Part shown: positions 1 to 8,937 of the stretch, piece after piece
How the letters are laid out: each line of letters starts with the position of its first letter
How positions within the stretch are numbered: position 1 is the first letter of the stretch
Origin: Amycolatopsis lexingtonensis
GTDB lineage: Bacteria > Actinomycetota > Actinomycetes > Mycobacteriales > Pseudonocardiaceae
Direction: 5' to 3'
Assembly: GCF_014873755.1 (NCBI RefSeq)
Contig: NZ_JADBEG010000001.1
Location: forward strand, 4,962,501 to 5,026,500
DNA: 64,000 bases
The notes under the pieces: generated by a model
Told to the model about the DNA's origin: nothing
Databases searched by the model: none
Seen by the model: only the letters and a program-made list of their open reading frames with translations
Program-made: the position numbers and the translations under genes

Positions 1-818
1 ACCGCGGCCAGCGCCGTGCACAGCACCGCGGCCACCGAGGCGGCCGAAGCGGGTGAGACGCCGGCCAGCAGCACCACGCCCGTCGTCAGGGCGCCGATGC
101 CCGCCGCGCCGGTGATCGCCACGAACCACGGGAGGCGGTCGGCCACCGAGACCGCCGCCAGGACGCCGAACACCGTCACCGCCGCGAACCCGGCCGCCAG
201 CGGGCCCGCCGACAGCGAGAACAGCGGGTGCGGTGGCAGCACGGACATCCCCGCCAGCACCGCGACCCCGACACCCGCGACCGCGCCCGCTGCCCCGGCC
301 TCGGCGTCGCCGTAAGCCCGGCTGAGCGCGCCGCCGCCGAGCAGCAGCACCAAGGCCAAGAGCCCGGTCCCGATCGGCGCCAGGACGCTGCCGGACGCCG
401 CCGACTGCACCAGCAGCCCGCCCGCCAGCAGCAGCACGACCGCGGCCACCAGGCCGGACCGGCGCGCCACCGACGGGCCCCAGCCGCCGGAGGTGTCGGC
501 GACGCTCGCGATCGAGTCGATGACGTCGTCGAACAGCAGCGGACCCCGCGGGCGTTCCCGCGGGGTCAGGTGGAGCACTTCGCCGTCCCGGATCTGGGCG
601 GCCGCGACGCTCAGGCCCAAGGCCAGTGGCGCGCCGCCGAGCCGGGAGAGCACCCAGCCGGGGTGCTCCGCCGACGCCTGCCCGGCGGCTCCGGCCAGCC
701 GGACCAGCTGCGGCACCAGCTCGGCGAACGTCGACTGCTGCGGCAGGGCGACGTCCACGCGGGCCCGCGGCGTGACCACCGTGACCCGCCGCGTCGTCCC
801 GGTGAGAGAAGCCGTCAT
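1..818 (-). CDS. eccD: ESX/type VII secretion membrane protein EccD (partial)
   Basis: Leftward reading from an ATG at 818; the 3' end lies beyond the window edge, leaving about 272 residues. The first ~90 residues form a ubiquitin-like cytosolic domain (start MTASLTGTTRRVTVVTPRAR, with a DVALP segment typical of EccD/YukD). This is followed by alternating hydrophobic stretches that fit the 11-helix EccD channel: from about residue 115 at least five membrane segments rich in A, V, L and G can be read. EccD forms the bulk of the ESX inner-membrane pore. Its ATG overlaps the stop of the YbaB-like gene (ATGA), so it is translationally coupled as the last visible gene of the leftward ESX operon. 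eccB and eccE are not in view and may lie further left. Confidence 0.85.
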   Translation of the reverse strand, partial: MTASLTGTTRRVTVVTPRARVDVALPQQSTFAELVPQLVRLAGAAGQASAEHPGWVLSRLGGAPLALGLSVAAAQIRDGEVLHLTPRERPRGPLLFDDVIDSIASVADTSGGWGPSVARRSGLVAAVVLLLAGGLLVQSAASGSVLAPIGTGLLALVLLLGGGALSRAYGDAEAGAAGAVAGVGVAVLAGMSVLPPHPLFSLSAGPLAAGFAAVTVFGVLAAVSVADRLPWFVAITGAAGIGALTTGVVLLAGVSPASAASVAAVLCTALAA

Positions 819-1138
819 CACACCTCTTTCGCGGCCGAGATCACCGGCGCGAACTTGGCGTTCGACGCCTCGGCGAGCTTCTGCAGCCCGGCGTTCACCG
901 CCTCGAGGACGATCTCCGAAAGGTTGCGGGCGTCGTACTCGCGGATCGCGCGGGGGTCGATGTCGATCGAGGTGAACCGGCCGTCGCCGCGGAGGGTGAC
1001 GGTGACCTCGTTCTGCCGCGAGTGCGCCTTGACCTCCATCGCCTCGACCGTGCGCTGGATCCGCTGGACCTCTTCGGTCTGCTTGCGCACCTGCGCGAGC
1101 AGCTCGTCCATGTCCGGCACCGCGTACGGATCGGTCAC
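818..1138 (-). CDS. YbaB/EbfC DNA-binding family protein (ESX-linked)
   Basis: 106 residues from a GTG start (MTDPYAVPDMDELLAQVRKQ). The N-terminal helix is coiled-coil-like (EEVQRIQRTVEAMEV). It is followed by a strand-rich part (EVTVTLRGDGRFTSIDIDP) and a C-terminal helix (LSEIVLEAVNAGLQKLAE), the YbaB/EbfC architecture. Members in actinobacterial ESX loci are common, but their role there is not settled; nucleoid binding or chaperone-like scaffolding are both possible. The GTG was chosen because the longer open frame upstream runs through the preceding gene. The start overlaps the previous gene's stop and the stop overlaps eccD, so the gene sits in a strictly coupled operon. Confidence 0.8.
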   Translation of the reverse strand: MTDPYAVPDMDELLAQVRKQTEEVQRIQRTVEAMEVKAHSRQNEVTVTLRGDGRFTSIDIDPRAIREYDARNLSEIVLEAVNAGLQKLAEASNAKFAPVISAAKEV

Positions 1139-1605
1139 TGTGCTTTCCCTTCGTGCTGGCGGACGCGGACGCTGCCCACGAACCGCTGGAAACCGGGTGA
1201 GAGCCGCCGCGCGGTCGCGGGCGCGGCCGTGCAGGCGAGCTCGAGCACCAGCCGGTCCGCCGGCACCGCGCCGGGAACCGTCAGGTGCACCTGGGTCTGG
1301 ATCAGCTCGTCGCCTTCGCCGGTGCGCAGACGGAGCAGCTGCATGACGCCGGGCGCGGCCGCCTCGCCGACGTCGCGGCGGCTCAGCACCTCCAGGCCGG
1401 CCAGCGTGCGCGAAAGGCGTTCGACGGCTTCGGCGGCGATGTCGTCGATCGACGCGTCGTCCGGCCGCTGCTGCACGCTCACGGTGATGTTCGGGACGAA
1501 CTCGCCCGGTGCGGCGTCGTGCACGGCGACGAACACCGCGCCGGAGTCGCCCGGGTCGACGGCGGTCCAGCCGTCCGGGATGACGAAGTCGAGGGGGAGC
1601 GTCAT
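1135..1605 (-). CDS. ESX-operon hypothetical protein, LpqN/DUF1795-like fold
   Basis: 156 residues, start MTLPLDFVIPDGWTAVDPGD, ATG overlapping the stop of the upstream substrate gene (ATGA). An opening 'F-x-x-P-x-G-W' followed by alternating strands and a helix (DDASIDDIAAEAVERLSRTL) is typical of small actinobacterial LpqN/LpqT or DUF1795-like proteins that adopt a Mog1/PsbP-type fold. There is no signal peptide, so it should be cytosolic. Its conserved placement between a secreted substrate and a YbaB-like protein suggests a substrate-specific accessory role, possibly chaperone-like as for EspG; that is inference from position only. Confidence 0.6.
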   Translation of the reverse strand: MTLPLDFVIPDGWTAVDPGDSGAVFVAVHDAAPGEFVPNITVSVQQRPDDASIDDIAAEAVERLSRTLAGLEVLSRRDVGEAAAPGVMQLLRLRTGEGDELIQTQVHLTVPGAVPADRLVLELACTAAPATARRLSPGFQRFVGSVRVRQHEGKAQ

Positions 1606-2966
1606 CACAGCCCCACGTACGAAACGGCGTCGTCCCAAGCGGATCCGACGGCGTCGGCGGCGTCACTGGCCGCGTGGCCGACCGCGTCGACGGCCGCGCC
1701 GCCGTACTCGCCGATCGTGTGGCCGAGCTTCGGCAGGTCGATGTCGATCTTCGCGCCGACACCGAGCCCGAGGCCCAGCGCCGCACCCGCCTTGAAGTTC
1801 ACCTTGAGGTGCCCGGCGTCGTAGACGGCCTGGGCGTCGAGCTGCGCGCCGAGGCCGTACTGCAGCGTGCCGTTCGCGCCGACGCCGACGCCGGCGACGT
1901 CCGCGGCGACCTCGCCCTCGACCTTCCCGCCCACGAAGGCGTTCGCGTGCGCGCCGACGCCGTGCGCGCCGATCGTGCCGGACGCGCTGACCTCGCCGCC
2001 GGCGAACACCGTGCCCTTGGCGTGGGCTTCGGCGACGCCCCACTCCTTCTTGGCTTCGGCTTCGCCGTGCAGCGCCGCGAGTTCCGCGTGCCCGGACGCG
2101 CCGGCGTCCCAGCCCTTCGACGTGATCTTCCCGTCGTACTCGGGGGAAAACCCGTCCTGCTCGTGCTGGAACTTGTAGTACGTGATCTCGGTGTTGCGGC
2201 CGATCTTGTTCTTCAGGCCCTCGGCTTCCGGCTGCCCGAACGGCGTGTCCGCCTTCTTCGGCGCGCGGGTGCCTTCGAGGCCGTCCCAGGTGAGCTTCTT
2301 CCAGCCGGAGTTGCCGAACCACGACGGCACGGTCCGCGGCCGCTTCCGGCCGTCGAGCGGTTCGCCGTTGAGCCAGTGCAGCGGGCCGCGGGCCCACTTG
2401 CCCAGCTCGTGCTCCAGCCGTCCGACGCCTTCGGGCGGGAACAGCTCGGCGAGCGCGTCGGAGAACTCGTCGACGACCTGGCGGGCGGCCTGCACGCTCT
2501 GTTCACCGAGCTGCCGGGCGGCCTGGATGAACGCGCCGACCGAGCCGGAGTTCACCGCGCGGGCCTGCGCGGTCAGCTGCTGGGCGTACTGGTCGAACTG
2601 CGCGATCACCGAGTCCACGGCGGCTTTCGCCGACTGGACCAGCTGCGACGCCGCCGACAGCCGCTTCGCCTGGTCGTCGAGCTTCGTGGCCGCGTCGGTG
2701 AGTTCCTTGCCGAGTTCGCCGGCCGCGGTGGCGAACTCGGTGTAGGCGTCGCCGTCCCAGTCCGCGTGCAGCGTCTTCGCGGACTCGTCGACTTCGCGGG
2801 CCTTGCCCGAGACCGCCGAGGCCTGGGTGGCGACCCGCTGCGACGCGGCGCTCAGCGCCCCCGGGTCACCGGTGACGCGTCTCTGGCACTCGACGAGCAC
2901 GCGCCGGTACCCGGACAGCACGGAGCTGACCACCCCCGACGCGTCGACCACCCCCGAGGACCACAT
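1605..2966 (-). CDS. WXG/LXG-type ESX substrate with Ala/Gly-rich C-terminal domain
   Basis: 453 residues. Residues 1-170 are helical with a W-x-G turn (HADWDGDAYTEFATAAGELG), the hallmark of WXG100/LXG export domains. A central Trp-rich linker follows (WARGPLHWLNGEPLDG, WFGNSGWKKLTWDGLEG). Residues ~260-440 are strongly biased to Ala and Gly with alternating patterns (GVGAHANAFVGGKVEGEVAA, GAALGLGLGVGAKIDIDLPK), resembling the glycine-rich region seen before or within polymorphic-toxin-like effectors. No recognisable catalytic toxin signature and no separate immunity gene follow it, so an effector role is only a guess. The start lies 3 nt from the stop of the preceding substrate gene, in the same operon. 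Confidence 0.65.
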   Translation of the reverse strand: MWSSGVVDASGVVSSVLSGYRRVLVECQRRVTGDPGALSAASQRVATQASAVSGKAREVDESAKTLHADWDGDAYTEFATAAGELGKELTDAATKLDDQAKRLSAASQLVQSAKAAVDSVIAQFDQYAQQLTAQARAVNSGSVGAFIQAARQLGEQSVQAARQVVDEFSDALAELFPPEGVGRLEHELGKWARGPLHWLNGEPLDGRKRPRTVPSWFGNSGWKKLTWDGLEGTRAPKKADTPFGQPEAEGLKNKIGRNTEITYYKFQHEQDGFSPEYDGKITSKGWDAGASGHAELAALHGEAEAKKEWGVAEAHAKGTVFAGGEVSASGTIGAHGVGAHANAFVGGKVEGEVAADVAGVGVGANGTLQYGLGAQLDAQAVYDAGHLKVNFKAGAALGLGLGVGAKIDIDLPKLGHTIGEYGGAAVDAVGHAASDAADAVGSAWDDAVSYVGL

Positions 2967-2969
2967 GGG

Positions 2970-4019
2970 CTAGTTCCCGGCCGCGTCGTAGCCGACGTGC
3001 TGGCTGAAGTGCTTGCCGTTGTAGTCCAGGTCGATGTCGAGGTCGAAGTCCTGCCCGCCCGGAGCCTCCACAGTGGACTCACCGGTGGTGAGGTTGGTGT
3101 GGATGACGACCTCGTCGGCGCCGTGCACCGGCACCGAGGGCGGAGCCGGCTGGGTGACCGGCGCCGGCTGCGTCGGCACGGTCGCGCCGTGCTGCGCCGG
3201 GTCCACGGCGATCCAGCTGTTCGCCGGGTTCAGCGGGGAGCCGTTCCCGGTCATCGCCGCGCCGCCACTGGAACCGCCGCCGGTGGCGAGCGCGGGCGGG
3301 GTGTAGTCGGTGAACGAAGGCTGCTGCGGGATCCCCCCGCCGCTCCCGCCCGCCACCGCCTGCTGCCCGGCCGAGCTTGCCACCGGCGCCGGGGCCTGGG
3401 GCGCCGTGACCGGGGTGTTCCCGATCGACGGCGACGTCGCGCCGGAGCTGCCGGAGTCGTGGTGGAAGAGCTTCTCGATCTCGCCGATGACCTGTGCGAG
3501 CGTGCTGACCTGCTGGGCGAGGTCGACCGCGCCCAGCGCCTTGAGCAGCGCGCCGATCGAGGTGATGAACGCCCGCAGCGACGCGCTCGTCGCGGTCGAC
3601 AAAGCGACCGCCGCGCCGTAGGTCCACCAGTTCGACATCAGCGAGGCGACCGTCGGGTTCACCGCGGAGACCACCGCGCGGTAGGCCTCCTGCGCGGTCT
3701 TGACCAGGGTGCCCGAGACACCCAGCAGCTCGGCGCCCTTCTGCACGACGTCGATGATCTTCGTCAGCTGGTCCAGGGAGTCGGAGATCTTCTTCAGCGC
3801 CGACTCGCTCGCCGCGCCGGACCAGATCTTGCCGAGCTGGTCGGCGGCCTTGGTCAGCTCGGTGTACATGCTGAGGAACTGCTCGGCCTTCTTGACGAGG
3901 TCGAGCACGTGCTTGGCGATCTGCTCCGGCTGCCCGGTGACGATCTGCGGCAGGATGGTGATCGGCCCGCCCGAGGACGCGGTCGCGTCCATCGCGCTGG
4001 AGTTCGGGAAAGTCAGCAT
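2970..4019 (-). CDS. ESX substrate-like protein, WXG domain plus proline-rich tail
   Basis: 349 residues. A helical N-terminal region (~30-190) carries a W-x-G turn (LGKIWSGAASESALKKISDS) and a hydrophobic helical pair (NWWTYGAAVALSTATSASLR). A low-complexity Ser/Gly/Pro linker (~195-300, e.g. TQPAPVTQPAPPSVPVHGAD) leads to a short acidic C-terminus (DFDLDIDLDYNGKHFSQHVG). The layout is that of ESX substrates, a secretion helical bundle plus a disordered extension. It has no signal peptide. It is second in the leftward operon behind the gene at 4051-4824 and is followed after 3 nt by the larger WXG/LXG protein. No enzymatic motif was recognised. Confidence 0.65.
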   Translation of the reverse strand: MLTFPNSSAMDATASSGGPITILPQIVTGQPEQIAKHVLDLVKKAEQFLSMYTELTKAADQLGKIWSGAASESALKKISDSLDQLTKIIDVVQKGAELLGVSGTLVKTAQEAYRAVVSAVNPTVASLMSNWWTYGAAVALSTATSASLRAFITSIGALLKALGAVDLAQQVSTLAQVIGEIEKLFHHDSGSSGATSPSIGNTPVTAPQAPAPVASSAGQQAVAGGSGGGIPQQPSFTDYTPPALATGGGSSGGAAMTGNGSPLNPANSWIAVDPAQHGATVPTQPAPVTQPAPPSVPVHGADEVVIHTNLTTGESTVEAPGGQDFDLDIDLDYNGKHFSQHVGYDAAGN

Positions 4020-4050
4020 CGGACCTCACAAAGTCTCGGGGTGCGGAGGA

Positions 4051-4824
4051 TCAGACGACGGAGGCGGGCCGGTACACGCTGACCCTCGCCAGCCCGCTGA
4101 TCCGGGCGTCGAGGAGCCCGTGGTTGTACAGGCGGCCGCCGTCGCCGGCGACGCCGATGACCGGCTGGCGGTCGGAGAACAGCAACGGCTCGACCACCAC
4201 GACGTCCCCGCTGTGCACGCCGCCGGGAACGTCGGAGAAGGTGCGCGCGGTGCCCGCGTACACCTCGATCAGGCCGACCCGCGCCTGGTTGTCGGCGTCG
4301 CCGGCGAGCCAGTCGTTGAAGTCGGCGACGCCGTGGAAGCGGGCGTCGGTGATCGGGTGGTCACCGAGCCCGCCGAGCCGCGCATCCCCCAGGTAGCGCA
4401 GCACGTTCCCGACCGACGACGGCTCGCCGTGGGCGCCCGCGCTGTCGTTGATGGCGAGGGTGGCGAGCTCGGACGCGTGCGAGTTGCCCCAGATCGACGA
4501 CGACGGCGTGGTGGTCCCGTCGTGGCCGCCGCCGTAGCCCGCGGCGGCGTCCCGGTCGGCCGCCTGGTAGGCGTCGGCGCTGGCCTTGACCAGCCCGTTG
4601 ATCTGCTGCAGCAGCTGCAGGAGCGTCCGGACGGCGGTGATCTGGCTGGAGTGCAGCGCGGCGTTCGCGGCGGCGACGGCGCTGCCGAAGGTCGCGAACG
4701 ACATCGGCTGCACGACCAGGCGTTCCAGATCGGCCACGGCGTTGATGCCGTGGGCCAGGATGCCCCCGACGTTGCCCACGGCGGAGCGCATCGCCTCGGG
4801 CTCAGCCCGGTACTCGCCGGCCAT
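4051..4824 (-). CDS. ESX substrate-like protein, first gene of the leftward operon
   Basis: 257 residues from MAGEYRAEPEAMRSAVGNVG. This start was chosen over an upstream in-frame ATG at 4890 because GGAAGGAG lies 4-5 nt upstream and the protein family begins this way. Residues 1-100 form an EspC/WXG-like helical bundle (AVADLERLVVQPMSFATFGS, LLQLLQQINGLVKASADAYQ, ending in D-A-Y-Q-A-A-D). The C-terminal ~120 residues form a separate globular domain (WLAGDADNQARVGLIEVYAG, VHSGDVVVVEPLLFSDRQPV) that may be papain/CHAP-like, but I cannot place catalytic residues. It opens the operon and faces divergent eccC across a 142-bp gap. Confidence 0.6.
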   Translation of the reverse strand: MAGEYRAEPEAMRSAVGNVGGILAHGINAVADLERLVVQPMSFATFGSAVAAANAALHSSQITAVRTLLQLLQQINGLVKASADAYQAADRDAAAGYGGGHDGTTTPSSSIWGNSHASELATLAINDSAGAHGEPSSVGNVLRYLGDARLGGLGDHPITDARFHGVADFNDWLAGDADNQARVGLIEVYAGTARTFSDVPGGVHSGDVVVVEPLLFSDRQPVIGVAGDGGRLYNHGLLDARISGLARVSVYRPASVV

Positions 4825-4966
4825 GGGTCTCCTTCCGGATGGCTTGTCCGGCTGAGCGTAAGTTCGTCCCCGGAAGCGGGCGGACGGCAAAAGTACCCAC
4901 CGCGGCGTGGCGGTAAGTGGCCAAAATACCGGTCAGAGCCGCCCCGAACCGCTGGAGCATTGCAGC
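4825..4966. promoter_or_regulatory. Divergent promoter region between ESX operon and eccC
   Basis: 142 bp separates the start of the leftward substrate operon (4824) from the eccC ATG (4967), so it must carry at least one outward-facing promoter for each side. It is less GC-rich than its surroundings near 4885-4930 (aaaagtacccac, aaaataccgg). No clear -10/-35 pair stands out by eye. Confidence 0.45.
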
Positions 4967-7900
4967 ATGAGCCTGACCCCCGAGCGTCCTTCCGAGATCG
5001 TGCTGCAGTCGCCGCCGATGCTCCCGAAGAGCTCGTCCGGCGGGATGGTCCAGCTGATGATGTTCCTGCCCATGATGCTCGGCATGGGCGCGATGTCGTT
5101 CGTCTACATCGGACGCGACGGCGGGGTGATGACCTACATCTTCGGCGCGCTGTTCATCTGCGCCATGGGCGGCATGGTCGTGATGTCGCTCGGCCGCGGC
5201 GGCATGGCGAAGAAGGCGCAGATCAACGACGAGCGCCGCGACTACCAGCGGTACCTCTCCGGGCTGCGCGCCCAGGTCCGCGACATCGCCGACGGGCAGC
5301 GCGCGGCCATGATCGCCGTCCAGCCCGACCCGGCCGACCTGTGGGCCTACGTCGAATCCGGGAAGCTGTGGGACCGGCGGCGCGCCGACTCCCAGTTCGC
5401 GCAGGTGCGCGCGGGCACCGGGCCGCAGCGGCTGGCGACGCCGTTGAAGGCGCCGCAGACCGTGCCGCTGGAAGACCTGGACCCGGTGTCGTCCACCAGC
5501 CTCAAGCACTTCATCCGCACCTACTCGACGGTCGACGGGCTGCCGGTGGCGTTGTCGCTGCGCTCGTTCGCCGCGGTGACCGTCGCCGGGCGGCGCCCGG
5601 ACGTGCTCGGCCTGACCCGGGCGCTGCTGTGCCAGCTCGTCACCTTCCACTCCCCCGGCGACCTGCGGATCGCGGTCTGCGTGTCCCCGGACCGGCAGCA
5701 CGACTGGGAATGGGCGAAATGGCTGCCGCACGCGACGGCGGCCGGCGCGACCGACGCCGTGGGCTCGCGGCGCCTGGCCGCGGACTCGGCGGCGGGACTG
5801 GCCGAGCTGCTCGGCGCGGACCTCGGCGAGCGCCCCGCGTTCAGCCGCCGCGCGGCGAGCCAGCTCGACCTGCCGCACCTCGTCGTGGTCGTCGACGGCG
5901 GCAACGCCCACGGCGAACCCCGGCTGATCGGCGAGGACGGCCGCCTCGGCGTCACCGTGCTCGAGGTCGGGCAGGAGCACCCGCGGACGTACTCGACCGA
6001 GCGGCTGCTGAGCCTGCACACCGCCCCCGACTCGCTCGGCATGGTCGTCGGCGACGCCACCGAGCAGCGGCTCGGGTTCCTCGGCCGGCCGGACGTCCTC
6101 GACCGCGGCGCGGCCGAGGCGCTGGCTCGCATGCTGACGCCGTTGCACACCCCGGCCGCCGTCGTCGGCGAGAAGCCGATGTCGGCGACGTTCGGGCTGG
6201 CCGGCCTGCTCGGCATCGGCGACCCGCGCGACACCGACACCACGGTGACGTGGGCACCGCGCGCGGCCCGCGACCGGCTGCGGATCCCGCTCGGCGTCAA
6301 CCCCGAGGGCCGCCCGGTGGAGCTGGACCTCAAGGAGTCGGCCGAAGGCGGCATGGGCCCGCACGGCCTGGTCATCGGCGCGACCGGGTCGGGCAAGAGC
6401 GAGCTGCTGCGGACGCTGGTCACGGCGCTGGCGGTGATGCACTCGTCGGAGACGCTGAACCTGGCGCTGATCGACTTCAAGGGCGGCGCGACCTTCGCCG
6501 GGATGACCGGCCTGCCGCACACCTGCGCGGTCATCACGAACCTGTCCGACGACCTCGCGCTCGTCGACCGCATGGCCGACGCGCTCAACGGCGAACTGCT
6601 GCGGCGCCAGGAACTGCTGCACGCGGCCGGGAACTACGCGTCCGTGCGGGACTACGAAAAGGCCCGCGCGGACGGCGTCCCGCTGGACCCGCTGCCGTCG
6701 CTGCTGGTGATCATCGACGAGTTCTCCGAGCTGCTGTCCGCGCGGCCGGAGTTCATCGACCTGTTCGTCGCGATCGGCCGGCTCGGGCGGTCCCTGGGCA
6801 TCCACCTGCTGCTGGCGTCGCAGCGGCTCGAGGAGGGCCGGCTGCGCGGGCTGGATTCCCACCTGTCGTACCGGGTCGGGCTCCGGACGTTCTCCGCCGC
6901 GGAAAGCCGGGCCGTGCTGGGCGTCGCCGACGCCTACCACCTGCCGCCGGTGCCGGGGTCGGCGTACCTGAAGGCCGACACCGACACGCTGATCCGGCTC
7001 AAGGCCGCCTACGTCTCCGGGGAGCTGCCGCCGCGCAGCACGGTCGTGCGCGAGGACGGCCAGGCGCTCGGCGTGCTGCCGTTTTCCCTGGCCCCGGTGG
7101 AGATCCCGGTGACGACCGAGATCGAAGAGACGCCGAAGACCGACGGCACCGGCGAGACGATCATCGGCGCGATGCTATCGCGCCTGGAGGGCCGCGGCCC
7201 GGCCGCGCACCAGATCTGGCTGCCGCCGCTGAACGAGCCGCCGACGCTGGAGCAGCTCCTGCCGCCGCTGGGCGAGGACGCCGCGCGCGGCCTGTGCCCG
7301 CTCGGCTGGGGCGGCAACGGCAAGCTGACCATCCCGGTGGCGCTGGTGGACAAGCCGTTCGAGCAGCGCCGGGACATGCTCTGGGCCGACTTCTCCGGCG
7401 CCGGCGGGCACGCGCTGATCGTCGGTGCCCCGCAGAGCGGCAAGTCGACGCTGATGAAGGACATCGCGGGCATGCTCGCGCTGACCCACACCCCGGCCGA
7501 GGTCCAGCTGTTCATCCTCGACATGGGTGGCGGCGCGCTGGCCCCGATCGCCGGGCTGCCGCACGTGTCGGGCTACGCGACCCGCCGCGACGCGCAGCGC
7601 TGCCGCCGCGTGGTCGCCGAGCTGACGACGTTGCTGGAGCAGCGCGAGGAGTTCTTCGCCGCCAACGGGATCGAGTCGATCACGACGTTCCGCCAGCGCC
7701 GCGCGGAGTTCACCGAAAGCACCGACGGCCGCGAGTTCGGCGACGTGTTCCTGTTCGTGGACAACTGGACCACGATCCGCCAGGAGTACGAGCAGCTGGA
7801 GGAGCAGATCACCGGCCTGGCCGCGCGCGGCCTCGGCTTCGGCATCCACGTGATCGTCTCGCTCAACCAGTGGATCGGCGTCCGCGCCCAGCTGCGCGAC

Positions 7901-8893
7901 GCGATCGGCACCCGCTTCGAGCTGCGCCTGGGCGACCCGATGGACTCCTCGATCGACCGCAAGGTGGCGGTCAACGTCCCGGCCGACCGCCCCGGCCGCG
8001 GCATCACGGCGGAGAAGCTGCACTTCCTGGCGGCCCTCCCCCGCATCGACGGCGACCAGCGCCCGGAGACGATCGGTGCCGGCGGCGTCGACCTGGTGCG
8101 GCGGATTTCGGAGGCGTGGAAGGGACCGCGCGCCCCGCAGGTCCGGCTGCTGCCGCCCGAGGTGCCGCTGGACACGCTGCCGGCCGCACCTTCGCGCCAA
8201 GTCACCCTGGGGATCGCGGAATCGACGTTGCGCCCGGTGTACCTGGACTTCGCGGCGGACCCGCACTTCGTGGCGTTCGGCGACGTGGAGTCGGGGAAAT
8301 CGTCGCTGCTGCGTGCTCTGGCACAAGGCATCACCTCGGCGTACACCCCCGAGGAAGCGGCGATCATCGTCGCGGACTACCGGCGTGGCCTGCTGGGCGC
8401 GGTGTCCGAGCCGCACCTGCTGGGTTACGCGGGCGCGGAGGGAAAGCTGACGGACCTGATCGGGGAATGCGCTCAGGCCATGCGCAACCGCTTGCCGGGT
8501 CCTTCGGTGACGCCGGAGCAGTTGCGGAACCGCTCGTGGTGGCGCGGACCGGAGCTGTTCGTGCTGGTGGACGACTACGAGCTGGTGGCGACGGTGGGGC
8601 GGAACCCGTTGCAGCCGCTGCTGGAGTTCCTGCCGCAGGCCCGCGACATCGGCCTCCACGTGATCATCGTCCGGGGTTCCGGCGGCGCTGGCCGGGCGTT
8701 GTTCGAGCCGGTGCTGCAACGGTTGCGGGAGCTGGGGTCGCCGGGGTTGATCATGTCGGGGACGAAGGACGAAGGCGCGTTGCTGGCGGATGTAAAGCCT
8801 TCGCCGCAGCCGCCGGGCCGGGGAACGCTGGTGTCGCGACGGCACGGGACGGGGCTGGTCCAGGTGGCGTGGACGAAGCCGGCGGAGAGCTGA
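4967..8893 (+). CDS. eccC: ESX secretion ATPase EccC (three FtsK/SpoIIIE domains)
   Basis: 1308 residues starting MSLTPERPSEIVLQSPPMLP; an ATG 60 nt upstream is less likely because family members begin here. Two membrane helices lie at ~25-72 (MVQLMMFLPMMLGMGAMSFV and following). Three P-loop modules follow: GATGSGKSE near residue 471, GAPQSGKST near 820 and GDVESGKSS near 1105. The Walker B of the first is LLVIIDEFSELL. EccCa and EccCb are fused in one chain, as in many non-mycobacterial ESX systems. EccC powers secretion and its last ATPase domain reads the C-terminal signal of WXG100 substrates. The gene is transcribed rightward, divergent from the eccD operon, and nothing suggests a frameshift. 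Confidence 0.95.
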   Translation: MSLTPERPSEIVLQSPPMLPKSSSGGMVQLMMFLPMMLGMGAMSFVYIGRDGGVMTYIFGALFICAMGGMVVMSLGRGGMAKKAQINDERRDYQRYLSGLRAQVRDIADGQRAAMIAVQPDPADLWAYVESGKLWDRRRADSQFAQVRAGTGPQRLATPLKAPQTVPLEDLDPVSSTSLKHFIRTYSTVDGLPVALSLRSFAAVTVAGRRPDVLGLTRALLCQLVTFHSPGDLRIAVCVSPDRQHDWEWAKWLPHATAAGATDAVGSRRLAADSAAGLAELLGADLGERPAFSRRAASQLDLPHLVVVVDGGNAHGEPRLIGEDGRLGVTVLEVGQEHPRTYSTERLLSLHTAPDSLGMVVGDATEQRLGFLGRPDVLDRGAAEALARMLTPLHTPAAVVGEKPMSATFGLAGLLGIGDPRDTDTTVTWAPRAARDRLRIPLGVNPEGRPVELDLKESAEGGMGPHGLVIGATGSGKSELLRTLVTALAVMHSSETLNLALIDFKGGATFAGMTGLPHTCAVITNLSDDLALVDRMADALNGELLRRQELLHAAGNYASVRDYEKARADGVPLDPLPSLLVIIDEFSELLSARPEFIDLFVAIGRLGRSLGIHLLLASQRLEEGRLRGLDSHLSYRVGLRTFSAAESRAVLGVADAYHLPPVPGSAYLKADTDTLIRLKAAYVSGELPPRSTVVREDGQALGVLPFSLAPVEIPVTTEIEETPKTDGTGETIIGAMLSRLEGRGPAAHQIWLPPLNEPPTLEQLLPPLGEDAARGLCPLGWGGNGKLTIPVALVDKPFEQRRDMLWADFSGAGGHALIVGAPQSGKSTLMKDIAGMLALTHTPAEVQLFILDMGGGALAPIAGLPHVSGYATRRDAQRCRRVVAELTTLLEQREEFFAANGIESITTFRQRRAEFTESTDGREFGDVFLFVDNWTTIRQEYEQLEEQITGLAARGLGFGIHVIVSLNQWIGVRAQLRDAIGTRFELRLGDPMDSSIDRKVAVNVPADRPGRGITAEKLHFLAALPRIDGDQRPETIGAGGVDLVRRISEAWKGPRAPQVRLLPPEVPLDTLPAAPSRQVTLGIAESTLRPVYLDFAADPHFVAFGDVESGKSSLLRALAQGITSAYTPEEAAIIVADYRRGLLGAVSEPHLLGYAGAEGKLTDLIGECAQAMRNRLPGPSVTPEQLRNRSWWRGPELFVLVDDYELVATVGRNPLQPLLEFLPQARDIGLHVIIVRGSGGAGRALFEPVLQRLRELGSPGLIMSGTKDEGALLADVKPSPQPPGRGTLVSRRHGTGLVQVAWTKPAES

Positions 8894-8937
8894 TCAGCGG
8901 CGCTGCGCCACGCCGGTAAAGCCGGTCGCCCGGGCGT

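Noticed and set aside
3700..8919. Very long open frames overlapping eccC on both strands and other frames
   Set aside because: They are Arg/Pro/Ala-rich translations caused by high third-position GC; eccC has clear ATPase motifs in its own frame.
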